A stretch of DNA of 64,000 nt. Source: Blastomyces gilchristii SLH14081. Its lineage: Eukaryota > Ascomycota > Eurotiomycetes > Onygenales > Ajellomycetaceae. A program made the translations under genes and the position numbers. A model generated the notes under the pieces. It was not told where the DNA came from. It ran no database searches and saw only the letters and a list, made by a program, of their open reading frames with translations. The DNA lies in assembly GCF_000003855.2 (NCBI RefSeq), contig NW_003101682.1, positions 1,117,178 to 1,181,177 on the forward strand, in the 5' to 3' direction. Shown here one piece after another: positions 11,576 to 23,666 of this stretch (positions are counted from its first letter, which is position 1; each line of letters opens with the position of its first letter).

Positions 11576-11874
11576 GTTTGGTTTTATAGTTTATCTGTAA
11601 CGGTGGTGCAGGTTTTTCTTGTGGAATAATACCTAGCTGAATGTCGTGCGGTGTGGAGGTAAGGTGCTCAATTTCTATGTACTGGAAAAATTTTCTTTGT
11701 ATGTATGCACGTATGTACGTACATTGTACATGTACATGCACGGGTCCGATTCCGAGTTTATGGATAATACGGACTAGACGAGATGCCATACTGGAATCCG
11801 GTATTCGCCTCTTGCATTAAAACAATGACATCCGTTCGAACACCATGTTCCTCACAATTTCCGGAATTATCCAC

Positions 11875-13760
11875 CTAGATGGCCAACGCCTCCTTATCTT
11901 TCTGTTGCATCACTCTGATATAGCGCTTTGCAGTCCACTCGCGCAATCGCTTTCCCTTCCAAATCATTAGAAGAGAAGACAGATTGGCTACTAGACATAT
12001 CATTGCCATGATGATGGTGGTGTTTTGCAAGCCGTGATGGTTAATCCATGGCCTTGAAAAAGATGGGTTCCAGAGTTAGTTAATGCAGCCATTCATCTAA
12101 ACATGCTAGAGGGGAGCATGGGGAAAACGAGAGAGAGAGGGAGAGAGAGAGAGAGAGAGAGAGATGACATACTGGCTGGCAAAAGTAAACCCGCAACCGA
12201 TAATATTTCGAATAAAGAGCATAAGCACCAAGCTTTCAGAGGCGATGCGCGGGTAGCAGTGTACCGCGTACGTGATTGCAATTGCACCGCCGCTTCCGAT
12301 TCCGAAGGCAATAAACACCATACCGAATCCTGCTGGGAGGATCCACATCGTACCCTTTAATACCCCCAGGCCATACATAAGTATCCCCGCAGTATTGATG
12401 ACTGTGGGAACAAGCATCGTCCAGAGCCTAAACTCAGGTTCTAAAATGCCCTTGTTGCGCCTAGACAAGAAGATGATGCACCAATCGGACACATATCCGC
12501 CCCAAATCATTCCCGCTATGCCACCAATGAAGGAGGAAAAATTGATATTGCCAACGTTCGCCATGCTGAAGTTGTACGGGTCCCTAGAGAAAAGGTCAGA
12601 TTGCGTCACGTTGAGTAACGAGAGCCACATAATCTGTACGCCGTAGATGAAACCCGCCCACATGACTGCCGGGTACGTTACTAGTGTGAACGGGCTAAGA
12701 GCAACGAGCCATAATGGCCGTGGATCGCTATAGGAAGTGTTATATAGTCCCATGCGTTGCCAGTAAGTTTTCGGAGGTGGTGCTGAATGCTCAGAAGTGT
12801 CACAGTCGACGTCATGTGACACATAGGCCTCGACTTTCACAGCTTCTAAATTTTGATTTGCATGATGAGACATCGCAGCTGTGTCTCCGGAAATCTCAGA
12901 GGACGTAGGAGGCCTGCGGAATGTAGATTCTTCCATTGTGAATAGCTGGATGACCAGAAGGACAGCGAAGAAAATGATGAGGTATTGGTAACACCAACGC
13001 CACTCCTGAGAGTCGGCGATGTGTCCAGCCGCAACAGGGCCAAGGTATGACCCTGCGTATATCGTGAATACGTACAAACTCAGTCTGGTGCCTTTTTCAT
13101 GCGCAAAGAAAATATCGGTCGTCGAAATTTGTACCAGAGAGTCCACGGGCGCAGCACCAAATCCCGTGAGAATGTTTGCTCCCCAATACATCTGAACGGT
13201 TGTCTGGTATCTGCCCAAAATGCAGCCTGCAAGATTAAGAAAGGAGCCAACCATATACACAGGTCGTCTACCAATCTTCATGGCAATGGGCTGCAAGCAG
13301 ACGCAGCCTAGTCCCAGGAACAGGAAACAAAAGCTTGACCCAATGCTCAAGTCGAAAAAAGTAGTTTTCAGATCGATGGTGAATTGTGTCTTAAAAAAAT
13401 GCATCAGTCGAGGATTCGAGTTGGAGATGAGGCTAGAGGTGTGATGCACACTGCATGGGCTGAACATACCCAGACTGGCCCAACCCAATTGACGCAGACT
13501 GCAGCTATAAACCCCCAGATCCACAGGAGCCAGAAATGATACTCCTTGCGGAATTTAGTCCAGTTGAGGGGGTCGTTTGGGTCGTTCGATGGCTGAGGTA
13601 CAAGGACAATGTCGTTTTTCCCTCCCTCCTGATGTTTTACATTCATTGTACCTTCCACTAAAGAGATTTGATCCTTACGTCAGTTCCCAATTCAAATGTG
13701 AATGGATCCGAGGGATAAACGTTACCTACAGTCGACAATGCGTACGGTTCCAGGGACCAT
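11875..13760 (-). CDS. Major facilitator superfamily transporter (DHA1-like)
   Basis: Four exons on the minus strand (13760-13730, 13657-13470, 13389-12173, 12052-11875) encode 537 aa. The first short exon gives MVPGTVRIVDLEGT, a typical N-terminus of this fungal MFS group, followed by the cytosolic motif SNDPNDPLNW. Twelve membrane segments are expected. The motif IAMKIGRRPVYMVGS is the loop 2-3 signature (G-x-x-x-D/G-R-x-G-R-R), and GSYLGPVAAGHIAD corresponds to TM5. A hydrophilic loop between TM6 and TM7 contains a His/Cys stretch. The last exon ends in KDKEALAI. The substrate is unknown; relatives export drugs or take up small molecules at the plasma membrane. The last intron (12053-12172) contains a GA/CT microsatellite close to the donor site. 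Confidence 0.85.
12129..12164. repeat. GA/CT microsatellite inside an intron
   Basis: A nearly pure GA run lies within the last intron of the MFS gene, starting about 8 bases after the splice donor on the coding strand, where it reads as CT repeats. Confidence 0.9.
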
Positions 13761-16083
13761 CTTCACCCCTTGAATCGTAGCAAACACTATCATGGCTGGA
13801 AAGTGCTCGCCTGTTTCATCTCCCCAGATAAAAGAGTGCTCTTCGCGGGATATGAGGCTGCCACACAGTTCAATTGTAGTGACTCGGATTTAAGCCTAAT
13901 ATTTTCAAGGATGAGTTCTCATTTTGGACATTCCGTCGCCTTTATATGCGCAAATCTCAATCCCAGTTGATAAAGGAGAGTGCGGCAATAAAAAATGACA
14001 CAAGAGGGGAAGAATCCAGCTTCTTGAAGCATCAGCTTCAGATTACCGAAGTAGAAGCCTTGGGTCCATTAGCGACTGCATAGGACAGGCTCACAAAGGA
14101 TGATGGAAACTGTGCTACCCCATATCTTGAGCTACCAGAGGGACGTCGAAGTTTCCTCTTGGGATTCGCTCCTTTGTGATTGGGCACATACCATGTCCGG
14201 ACAAGCTGAGTCCGGCTCGGCATTAAGGATCATCTTTCCCTCTCGTTCGCATCCCAACGAGCAGGTTTAGAGCTAAACGAAACGACTATAGTTGGATTGG
14301 AGACAAGTCGACTTCAGCAATATTAGGAGGCTCCAGAGGGGCTCTTCGATCTGTTTTGAGGCACCAAAAGTGGTTGTTTGCTCCCGATCAGCCCAGCAAA
14401 CCCATACCCCATACGGTGCTCCAGACGGGGTGGGGAGACAAAATATGGGGTTGGCATTCTGGTGCGGGGAATAAGGGGAGTTTTATCCCCACCACATTTC
14501 AATTCTTAAACACACGATGCGTTCACCGAGTTGCGCTGAAAATCACTTCTTGTCCTAGAGATCATAGATGGCTGTTCAAGCCGTCCGCATTCTGGATTCA
14601 TAGAAAGGAGCTTGTATCTAAACAGGCGATGTCATAGGTGCGATCCGTGCGGCGGCCGTGAATGTTCGTAATAATAAGGCGAAACCCAGCTTGAATAACA
14701 ATGATGTAGTTGTAGCAATGATGTAGTTGTAGCAATGATGTACTCTGTATAGCAAGGACAGATGGGACAAACCGCGCTTAGTCACCGCTCCGCCTGCACC
14801 GGGATCAACCTGACCTGACTTTGACTTGACTTTAAATATACGACGTTTGTAGAACGTTGTTGGCCCAGGGGTCAGGCCCCAACGCCATAGTGTCGTCACG
14901 CAGGGAAGAAAAGGACAAAATACTACGGACACGGTGGAAATTCCAAAAACCACTGGCTGCTGGTTGGGTGCCGGATAATCCAACCGGACGTCGCCTTTGC
15001 GGTGGTAATCTTCCCAGCAAGTTGTCAGCCTCGATCTTCTCTATATGCAGAAGCCGGCTGCATTGGCATGCGAAAAATTCGCGATTCACACACTTGCATC
15101 CGCGCCAGAAATGGGCATCCGGATCACTGAAAAAAAATTGGATACCAACTTGAATTTCTTCAACCCAGGCTGGAGCTGCAAGGGAGCGTTAGCCTAATCC
15201 TCCGCCTCGAATTTTACTGATACTGGTTGGTGGATGCGATCCTCAGCGAGACGGTGCGAACACAGGATTGGATAACCGCAAATTGGACATGAGGAAGAAC
15301 AGGCGCCACTAATATAGTTCAGACTAAGACCTCCTCAAGGCCCAACTCCCGTTGTGGAGCGGTCAGTGCCAACCAACCCCCATGTGCCGTGCTTGCTTGC
15401 ACCTTTTGCGTTTTGAAATTTTGACACAGGGGACAATCCAACTCTCACAGACTGACATAAATATTTGGTTTGCAAGAACGGGGGACTCAAAGTTTCCTGC
15501 CGTTCACTCATATATACCAGAGTTGCCAGATCCCCCGCTGCAGGATCATCAGCCTGACGAAGTTAACTATCGGTACAAACCCACCCTGCTGCACGGGTTT
15601 GCCCGATAAGGCTGAATGGTTCTCAGCTGCTAGGAACCTTCCCTCGCACGCAACACCCAAGATAGTTACATCAAGTCGTCATTGGTGGATGCTAGTTACC
15701 GCCTGAGGATCAAGATTTGGAAATCTCTTAGCTTCCAGCAGATTGATTGGGAATGATTCAGGTTTGTTCCCACGTTGGCGGAATCACGCCTGTCCTCGTG
15801 TCGGCTCCATAGCTTAGCAACATCTGTTAAGCATAAACTAGCACCAAAGGTTTATTACCTAGCTCTTTTTTTTCTTCATAAGTTTTGAAGAACTGCCTCT
15901 CCATACACCATACCCATTGAACTGTACCCTCCCGCTTGCATAAAAAGCTGTCTGCCTACTTATCGCAATCATTCCTTGAAATTGCATATGAACTATGTGT
16001 TCTCTATCTCCAATTCATGTATGCCGTTGCTCTGGCTGCTTAGAGTTGGCTGACAATGCCATAGTCCACTTGAAAATCTTGTG
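13761..16083. other. Divergent intergenic region between MFS gene and transcription factor
   Basis: A 2.3-kb region upstream of both the minus-strand transporter and the plus-strand regulator. Open frames of 60-121 aa on both strands have no recognisable motif, no signal and no plausible splice partners. A near-duplicate of about 20 bp (ATGATGTAGTTGTAGCA) occurs twice in tandem near 14701-14737. Pyrimidine-rich DNA just before 16084 is a likely promoter for the regulator. Confidence 0.5.
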
Positions 16084-18138
16084 ATGGCCTCTTTTCCTCC
16101 CGGTCTGGAGACTCCGCTCCTCAAAGTCAGTCGCCCTGTGGCAGCATGCTCGAGGTGCCGCACAGCCAAAATAAAATGCGACGGCAAACTTCCTGCCTGC
16201 TCTGCTTGCGAACGGGCCGGGAAAGCGTCTACTTGCCCTGGGGCTACTGATGAATTCGCTAAGGGAAAAGAACGAAGCTATGTGGCCGCTCTTGAGGGCC
16301 AATGCGAACGGCTTGAGAAAGAAATCGCCGAGGCGAAGCGGCGTCGGCAGAATGCCATCATAGAAGGAGCCGCGATCGAGCCGAGCTATACCGGCCAGCC
16401 GGTATCGCCTGGAGGCGGGACGAAAACCCATCGCGAAGAAGCATGCGATATCGATGACTTAGTGGGAGATTTTGGCTTCCTGTAGGTTAATCAACTTGCA
16501 ACCCACCCACTACTTCGAGCTAAATACTCACACCCATTCCAGTTCAGTTAACGCGACATCGAGAGATTTTTATGGCATCACATCCTCGACATCATTTGCC
16601 GGGCTGCTTTTAACAGTAGCTGTGGCAAAACCTCTGCAGAATGTAGGGGTAAATAGGGGCCTTCCGGCCCGGCCCCTATCTACTACTCTCATTCAACATT
16701 ACCTTGACAATATCTATGTTCTGGCTCCCTTCTTTATACAGACCAACTTTTGGGCGTCCTTCGATGCCGTGTATCAAGAAGGAGGCCGTTTCGCGAAAAG
16801 TTTTGATTATTGGATTGTACACATGGTTCTGGCAATCTCTCAGGCTTCAACCTCACATTCTGAATTAGCAAGGCATCACGTTTCGATTGCACTAGGATAC
16901 GCTAATGATGTTCTTCATCCCGGGTCCATCGTTGGTATCCAAGCTATTTTATTACTGGCACAGTACTCAATGCTTGATCCAGAGCACTTCAGAACTTGGC
17001 ACCTGGTTGGCAGTGCTGCTAGAGTCGTATCTGATTTGGGTGTTCACCAAGAGCAACTCTCAGAGACATACCTGAATAAAACAACCTTAGATCTTCGTCA
17101 GAGGGTTTTCCATTGCGTACATTCTTTTGACCGGTAAGCAAAATAGCCGGAAGATATTTATTCTTCAAGTATTAATACGACTCTAGATATGTAAGCGTCG
17201 CACTTGGGCTAGCATTTTCGTTTTCAGATGACTCGACGAATGTTCCTCTCCCAGGAGTTCCACTGCAGCCAATTGAGGGGACACTAAGCTGGACCGCGAC
17301 CCTATTCGCCAACAGCATCGAACCAGCTATATATTTGTTCAAAATCCGCAGTATCCAATCAAAGGCATATCAAACCATGTTTTTTAGCGGGCGGAATCCA
17401 GCCCCAGAGCCCGCCTCGTACACATGGGAACTCTGCGCGGAGGCTCAAACCTGGTTTAATGCAATACCGAGAACCTTGCCAGGCCATCTCATCGTCTTCT
17501 ACAACGTCGAGCTTTTCTACACCTTTGTGATCCTCCTCTCCCCATCAAATTATAACCCGAACGTAACTACACTGCACCGGATTCTGTTATTCGAATATGC
17601 CGCCAAATTCATCTCACAAATACACCAAATCATCAGCGCTACCAGCTGGCCGCTGTTTTTCTCTTACATCGACATCCAACGCGTCTACACAGTAGCTAGC
17701 AAGTTCATAGACGCCCTCGACCAAGCGTACGATGAAATCCTGCAAGACACTGAACCATCCGCGTCCGTACCGCCAGGAACACACCAACCGCCATACGTAT
17801 CCCCAGCGGAGCGAGTTGATTCCGCTGGGCGGGCACTGAAATGTCTACAGAGCATTTGCTCCATTTTAGAATACGCCCACAATCGATGGAAAATGAGAGG
17901 TTTACTGGATGAGTTCCAGCGAAGTTCTGTGCATTTAGAGAAAAGACTGAGGCAAAGTCTCGCTCAGTGGGCCCAGCACCATGTTGATTTGGTTCCCGTT
18001 ATGCCTCCCGTTTCCTTCCCTACACAAATGTATGCGATGCACCCCGTGCAACCACAATATATTCAGCAACCACAACCCCACCAGCAGCAGCAACATAACC
18101 CATTAGCGCATACGCAGAATGGGTATATTAGAAGTTGA
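16084..18138 (+). CDS. Zn(II)2Cys6 fungal transcription factor
   Basis: Three exons (16084-16481, 16543-17133, 17187-18138) encode 646 aa; the introns are 61 and 53 nt with GT-AG ends. The binuclear zinc cluster is at residues 22-51 with spacing C-x2-C-x6-C-x6-C-x2-C-x8-C (CSRCRTAKIKC...CSAC...C). It is followed by a short linker and the coiled-coil-like ALEGQCERLEKEIAEAKRRR, which would set the dimer spacing on DNA. The middle holds a fungal-specific transcription factor domain, with ARVVSDLGVH and RVFHCVHSFDRYVSVALGLAFS as landmarks. The C-terminus is Gln/Pro/His-rich (QPHQQQQHN), a possible activation region. The ATG at 16084 is chosen because it gives a normal short leader before the cluster. 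The target pathway is unknown; its position among catabolic genes makes a local regulator possible but unproven. Confidence 0.9.
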
Positions 18139-19796
18139 TATCAGAGATTACGAAAAATATATAAAATATTTGAGAGGATGCTACGGCCATTCCTTTTCTG
18201 CGGCCTGCTAATGAAATAGGATGAGAGCGGGCTGGGAAGCTCATAACAGCAAACTGCCCTGCACAATCACAAAACCTCCCGATTAAATCAATACCCACGG
18301 GTATACTGAGAAAAGCAGAGAAGCCGCAGCAAATTCCATAGTTATGTCATTGGAAGCAATGTTAGCGGATTATCCTCTTATCACGCCTCTTTGTGTGTTG
18401 CTTTCCATTCACTTTCTCGATCCTCCACCTAATTCAACTTACTCCTCTCTCCCGATCTATTCAACATCACACTTATCGACCAGGGGAGCCCCACTCTCTA
18501 TCTGCCCCCGAGTACTTTCCAAAATATAATACCGGACTTGCGCTGTTTGCACTCCTATAACTGATGATCAGCTTATGATACCTCCCTCCACTACATTCAA
18601 AAAGATTTTTACTTCTCCTGATTTCCTTCTATCCCTGTTTCATTTTTCAATTTTCATTTCACTTCATTTGTTTCATTAAAGTTATGTTCTTCTCCCTTAT
18701 TTATTGGCACACCGCGTGCCTTGTTTTATTATTCCATCAATTCACCATCCCCCCCTTTATATACTTGCCTCTCAAAATCTTGTTATAGTACATCAGCAGT
18801 TTTCATTCAAAATTTTTGTTATTTGTGTCTAGTGAACGCATTATATATATAATTATATATATTAATTGCTCTATGAAATTCGCTGCTCAAGCCCCCCCCT
18901 TCCCATCCCATCCGTTTCTTTCCGTCTTTCATTTCCTTCTGTAGATAGTTTGCAACCAATGCCAGCACAGCTACTCTTGCTTGGACGAAGAGGTAATCAA
19001 TGGGGACGGGGGGGGTTAGCTAAAAATAAAAATAAAAATACAAATACAAATAAAATACAAATAAAAGAAAAGAAAAAGGAATAGTCTACATGCTTAGTAT
19101 GTAAAATTCCAAGCTATAAATCGATTATGTATCACTAACCATACGAAGATTCAGTATTTAATTTTGGTTACAGGAGAGAAAAGCGGATATCCAATGTCCA
19201 CAGGTATCCATTGATGTATTGAGTCATAGCGTTTCTTAATCGTCTTGAGCTTCCCATTATTGAATTCGTTAAATAAGTTAAATATCATTCAGAGGGCCAT
19301 TTGGTAATGAAAGATAGCAAGTAGCGTCACTATTCAATATCACTTCCCTCCAATTCCATGCGTAGCTAGGATTTAGGAATAACTACATCTCCACGCTTTT
19401 TTCCATTCTAGAAATTTTTTTTAAAAAAAGATGACAAAAGAAACTTCTAAAAGCTTGGAGATGAAAAATTTTGCCAGTAAAACTTCCAGTGGTAGGTATG
19501 TCTTAAAGGGAAATCGAGTTGTCGAGCAACGCCAATAATATCCCGTAAAAAGGGGTGGGAACGTACGATTCAAAAAAAAAAGAAATTTTTTGGAAAAATA
19601 TCGCTATAGCAAAGACGCCTCCCACCTTTTCCAAATTGGGATGGTTACCCAGAATTTACCTAGAAATGATAAAGAGATTTCGGCCATTCTTCAAATTAAT
19701 GAATCCCTCCGACGATGACGTAGAAACTTTTCTCTCACGAGATTTCGCTCGTTCGGCGCACTGGGCTAATAGGTCATTGTGGTGTTTACTATCCTG
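18139..19796. other. Intergenic region, AT-rich, no gene recognised
   Basis: It holds the 3' flank of the zinc-cluster gene and AT-rich low-complexity DNA, including an A/T tract near 18841-18865 and an AAATA-type repeat near 19021-19080. Open frames up to 80 aa have no recognisable motifs. Confidence 0.5.
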
Positions 19797-19862
19797 ACGA
19801 CGTTGACCAGGGCGGAGTCGATTCAAACGACGTTGACCAGGGCGGAGTCGATTCAAACGACG
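19797..19862. repeat. 30-bp tandem duplication
   Basis: The unit beginning CGTTGACCAGGGCGGAGTCG occurs at 19801 and again at 19831, exactly 30 bp apart. Copies are identical, with CGACG flanking each side. In the minus-strand frame it duplicates NRLRPGQRR. It lies just past the end of the hypothetical gene on that strand. Confidence 0.9.
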
Positions 19863-19875
19863 TAGGCCATATATA

Positions 19876-20500
19876 TTATCCGGGCGTTTTACGGTGGTGA
19901 CGACAACCTGTTGGCAAAAACATGGTAGAGCCAGTTTGTGTAGTGCGGGCTGGAGCTTTCCAGCGGACCTTTGCCTTCTCTCGTCTCGTCTTCTCCTTCA
20001 CCTCAATAAGATTGTCAAGGGTCAGGTCAAGCTTGGAAAGCCAGTTTGGGCTGCCTGGTGAACGTTGGTTGGTATCAATGAAGTAGCGACTGAGTTCATC
20101 CTCGTTTAACTCTCTGAGAGGTTTCACATCCCCCCCATTTCGAAGTTGATACATTATTGAAGCCATCAATCGTAGCACTGGCAGCGGTTTTAAACGCACA
20201 ATACTCCTCAAAGAACAGAGCGAAATGTGTCTCAGTCCAACCTGTAGGCATAGGTACGACTAGACCCATTGAAGGCAGAACGCGCCGCCTCAACCGTATC
20301 CGATGGCCCAGCCCCACAACCTTCCCCGTCTTCGCAAAGCGACCGAACTGCCACATTATTTCAAACTGTTCTGCACTCAAGGGAGCATCACCATAATGTG
20401 TGTAGCAGGCTGTCGAGGCCGGGCTAGGCAAGGCTTCAACTGGTTTGGGCGAGGACCCTTGTCGACTGCCAATGCCAACGAGGTACTCGCGGAGAGATAT
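19876..20500 (-). pseudogene. Hypothetical protein gene with a homopolymer frameshift
   Basis: On the minus strand, coding-like sequence runs from about 20500 (ISLREYLVGIGSRQG, then THYGDAPLSAEQFEIMWQFG and PTGWTETHFALFFEEYCAFK) to 19876. The frame changes at a seven-base C run on the plus strand (20130-20136). With one base fewer there, the frame would continue through VKPLRELNEDELSRY and LDLTLDNLIEVKEKTRREKA to the stop at 19876, giving about 205 aa in total. A possible first exon starts near 20681 (MAPITVSNQQ), but no clean splice joins it. I do not recognise the family; the C-terminal half is charged and helical. It could be a real gene with a base-calling error or a young pseudogene. Confidence 0.4.
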
Positions 20501-20699
20501 GCCTATGGTTCGCGGGCAAGGGGCCTAGTAGGCGAATCTGCTTGGACGAGAATACTGCGTGGGATTTTGGGCGAGAGACAGTAGTGATAATTTTGCGTTC
20601 TTCAGCATCCGAATCAGGCCCCACGAGATGACAGGGGTTGACTCGAACACATTGTTGGTTGCTAACTGTGATAGGGGCCATCGTTTGACGTGTTAATGC

Positions 20700-21543
20700 C
20701 TAGAATGGCGATTTATCTGCTAGCTAAATAGCTCGGAAATAGGCACTAATCGTGAAGAGTGATTATGTTGGGGTAGATGATTGAATAGATGTTAGGGAGG
20801 TTAGATGGAGATGAGGGGAGAGTTGAGAAAGGAGGGCAGGAAGAGTGCTGCCAGAGAACGCCTACTGGGAAACTGAGAAGATAAAAGAGACAGAAAGAGA
20901 AGAAGACCTCAAGCTTAGTAACAATACAGTTGTGTACTTATGTTGAAATCAACGCATGGCCCAAACGGTATTGATATTGATGCGTTGGGGCAAAACATGA
21001 AGTCGATATCGCCAACCCTGAGCTGAGCTATCCCGCACAACCTAGGATATTGAAAGGGATCAGCTCCATTTGGGATCTTAGATCATTTACATTAGAAGAG
21101 AGAATATATTCTTCTAACGGGGTGAGCATAGAAAACCCCGTGAATGTAAGCTTTCCATTTCCTGACACCAGAATGATTGCTGAAGAGAAGAGAACATTTG
21201 AGTTACAATGAACAGAGTCATGTTCATCATGCATTGGCTCTTCTCAATATTATCTGGAATGACAAAGAAAGCATTAAAGTATAGGATAGCGCCTGCCAGG
21301 GGTATAGTGACTTGTCAAGCACTGCGAGGAAAGAAATACCCGGGTCAAAAAACTCCAAGGAATGAGCAATCAATCGGCTTGGGCATGATAACTATGATTT
21401 CCTGTTGAGAATTTCGTGTTGAGACTTTCATGTCGAGAAAGGTATCCTTATCATATAGACAGTTGTATATCAATTTTTTATACGTATACCCTATTAACAC
21501 CCGGATTCCGCATACGCAAAAACTTGTCTCCCGCCTTCAAAAA
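20700..21543. other. Intergenic region, no gene recognised
   Basis: It separates the hypothetical gene (-) from the membrane-protein gene (+) and is a candidate divergent promoter region. Only short open frames without motifs are present. Confidence 0.5.
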
Positions 21544-22671
21544 ATGTTTCCCTCTTTAAGCGAGTCGTCGACATGGATTGCGTGTGGAGTCGCGATGATA
21601 TACATTTTAGAACAAGGCACTTGTTTAGCCGTTCATTCAGCCTTGACACAGAGGCAAGGAGGGCAATGGGAAATTACACGACGATCGGCAGCGCAGTTGC
21701 AGCAGACAGAACCGATGAGCGGCATATATGACGGTACCCACCCAACACGTTTTGCGCGGTTTGCTGTTCCGGGGTCAATAGAAGAGCATCACAACGGAAA
21801 CGCAGAGCCAAATGGGGAGTATGGTAAAATCGTGAGGCCTGGAATTCCATCCGGCCACGGGTTACGGCGTGTGCTTGGCGATTTGGAGACATGCGCCGAA
21901 GACATCTTCATGCCCTTCACTTCGGAAACGGATGCAGAACAACCGGTGACGGTTTCGGGCTCGAAGTTGCGGTCGTGCAGAGAGGCAATCTTCTCGCTCA
22001 TCCGATGGTTGGATACTCAACGGAAAGAAATACATGCCCCTGCTGAGAAGAATCCTTATCTACAAAGCAGTGGTTTGCAGGACAGTAATTCTCGGGATGC
22101 GGAAAAATCATATGATAAGGGGGAAAACACCATCGAGAAACGGGCTTCAATGGCAAATGTAAAGCAGCAAAGTTGCGAGGTGACCGATTGCCGCCCGTTC
22201 GAACGCCCACATGTATACTCCTATGCCATGGAGACGTCAGCAGAGAAATCGAAGATGTGCAAAATGTGCAATCCCCGAAACGAAGAACTCATCAGAAGGC
22301 ATTTTACGAAGCAACGCCGACGACTGCGGAACATTCTCTATCTTATTCTCGGCATAGTCATTGCAGTATCGAGCGCTGCAACCGTAGTTGTTTGCGTCCG
22401 CAAAGCGAAAGGGAAGAGTCGGGACACAAGTCGAGTAGGTCCCGCGTGTAGCAGCGAACAGGGAGGTGTGCTCCCCGGTCTCATATCAACAATCCGAAAA
22501 TCCAGAGGCGTAAACCGAAGGTCAGATGTGGAAACTCAATCTACAGCGTCACAGCTCAGTCCAGAACAAGATGGCCACATTTCACCAGTCCGACGCAGCG
22601 ATTCGTTCAAGCTGAGAGGATACGCGGGAAGAACGAGGCCGACTACGCCGACAGCCTGGGATGAGAAATAG
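21544..22671 (+). CDS. Hypothetical single-pass membrane protein with signal peptide
   Basis: A single-exon frame of 375 aa from the ATG at 21544; the frame is open from an in-frame ATG at 21430, but the downstream ATG is preferred because it places a signal-peptide-like segment (MFPSLSESSTWIACGVAMIY) at the N-terminus. A hydrophilic presumed outer domain follows (about residues 35-255) with a few cysteines, including CKMCNPRNEEL near its end. A basic stretch (KQRRRLR) leads into one transmembrane helix (LYLILGIVIAVSSAATVVV, about 263-285), then a basic Ser-rich tail of about 90 residues with RRSD and SPVRRSDSF, possible kinase sites. I do not recognise the family. Topology suggests a type I plasma-membrane or secretory-pathway protein, perhaps a surface sensor; that role is a guess. 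Confidence 0.6.
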   Translation: MFPSLSESSTWIACGVAMIYILEQGTCLAVHSALTQRQGGQWEITRRSAAQLQQTEPMSGIYDGTHPTRFARFAVPGSIEEHHNGNAEPNGEYGKIVRPGIPSGHGLRRVLGDLETCAEDIFMPFTSETDAEQPVTVSGSKLRSCREAIFSLIRWLDTQRKEIHAPAEKNPYLQSSGLQDSNSRDAEKSYDKGENTIEKRASMANVKQQSCEVTDCRPFERPHVYSYAMETSAEKSKMCKMCNPRNEELIRRHFTKQRRRLRNILYLILGIVIAVSSAATVVVCVRKAKGKSRDTSRVGPACSSEQGGVLPGLISTIRKSRGVNRRSDVETQSTASQLSPEQDGHISPVRRSDSFKLRGYAGRTRPTTPTAWDEK

Positions 22672-23666
22672 GTAGCATTGTTAAACCTTTTCTTTGGTCC
22701 AGGTTTGCGAGTGCGATCCACGTCAAACTGATAGATACGGACCCGACTTTGGTTGAGCAGCATTTCGTGGTTTCTTTCGGTGGTTTCAAATGAGTGAATT
22801 TTTTTTCCCTCTTTGGGTATTATCCTGGTGTTCTCTGGAGTTATGGCGTAATGAATGTTCCCTGTATTTTTAAGTGATTGCTACTCTCGCCTCGAATGAA
22901 TTTGTAGAGCTTGAAAAGTTGCTTGATGAACTAATTTTCGGAAATAATACAACGCAAACCCAATAAGGAGCAGTTAGCTAACTAAACAACGCGCTAACCT
23001 AACCCCAATCCGAATCTAGCCCTAACTTCCAAGGTTGACCCCTGAATCACTTGAACCAGAGACCTACCCCGAATTCGCAGAAATATACTGTACATGTACG
23101 GAGTATTTGTATGTACATACAATACACCCATTCCTTAGATTTCCGTTGGCTTGCCCAGGAATACACGAGTGAGTAACTGATTTTCCTTACCTCTCTTAAT
23201 CCTCACAATAATATTGACAATATCTGTTGAGTGGTAGTTACCGAGTGTATCCGCCTAAAACATGGGAAGCCCACCATCAAATGCAATTGCCATTCAGTCT
23301 CCCCTTTCGACAAATTCTCATATACAAATATATATATATACAAAGGGACAATAATGGGGGAAAGCGCATAGCAGAACAAATTTGGCGGGAAGGTAATGGC
23401 GGAAAAAAATTATCCGGGCAAAGACAGTTTTTGCATCCAGAGAGCAATACATAGCATAGGGTCATAACAAGATCAGGTCCGTCAAATAAAATGCCATGAA
23501 CAATGTGCGCAACAATCCCATACATTATGTTGATGAAATTCTCACCGCGTCGGAAATATGGATTAGAATCAACACCCATTCACAAAAGTGCAAAGAGACC
23601 GTGATACCAAAAGCTCATAAATAGATCAAATACTCCTCACCTCAACCCCCCCCAAACAACATCCCC
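22672..23666. other. Convergent intergenic region
   Basis: It lies between the 3' ends of the membrane-protein gene (+) and the P450 gene (-). It holds GTACATGTAC-type palindromes and a TACGGAGTA motif at 23097-23105. Short open frames near 23227-23579 overlap on both strands and look fortuitous. Confidence 0.5.

Noticed and set aside
14292..14983. Several open frames up to 121 aa upstream of the zinc-cluster gene
   Set aside because: Biased composition, no recognisable domain, and conflicting strands.
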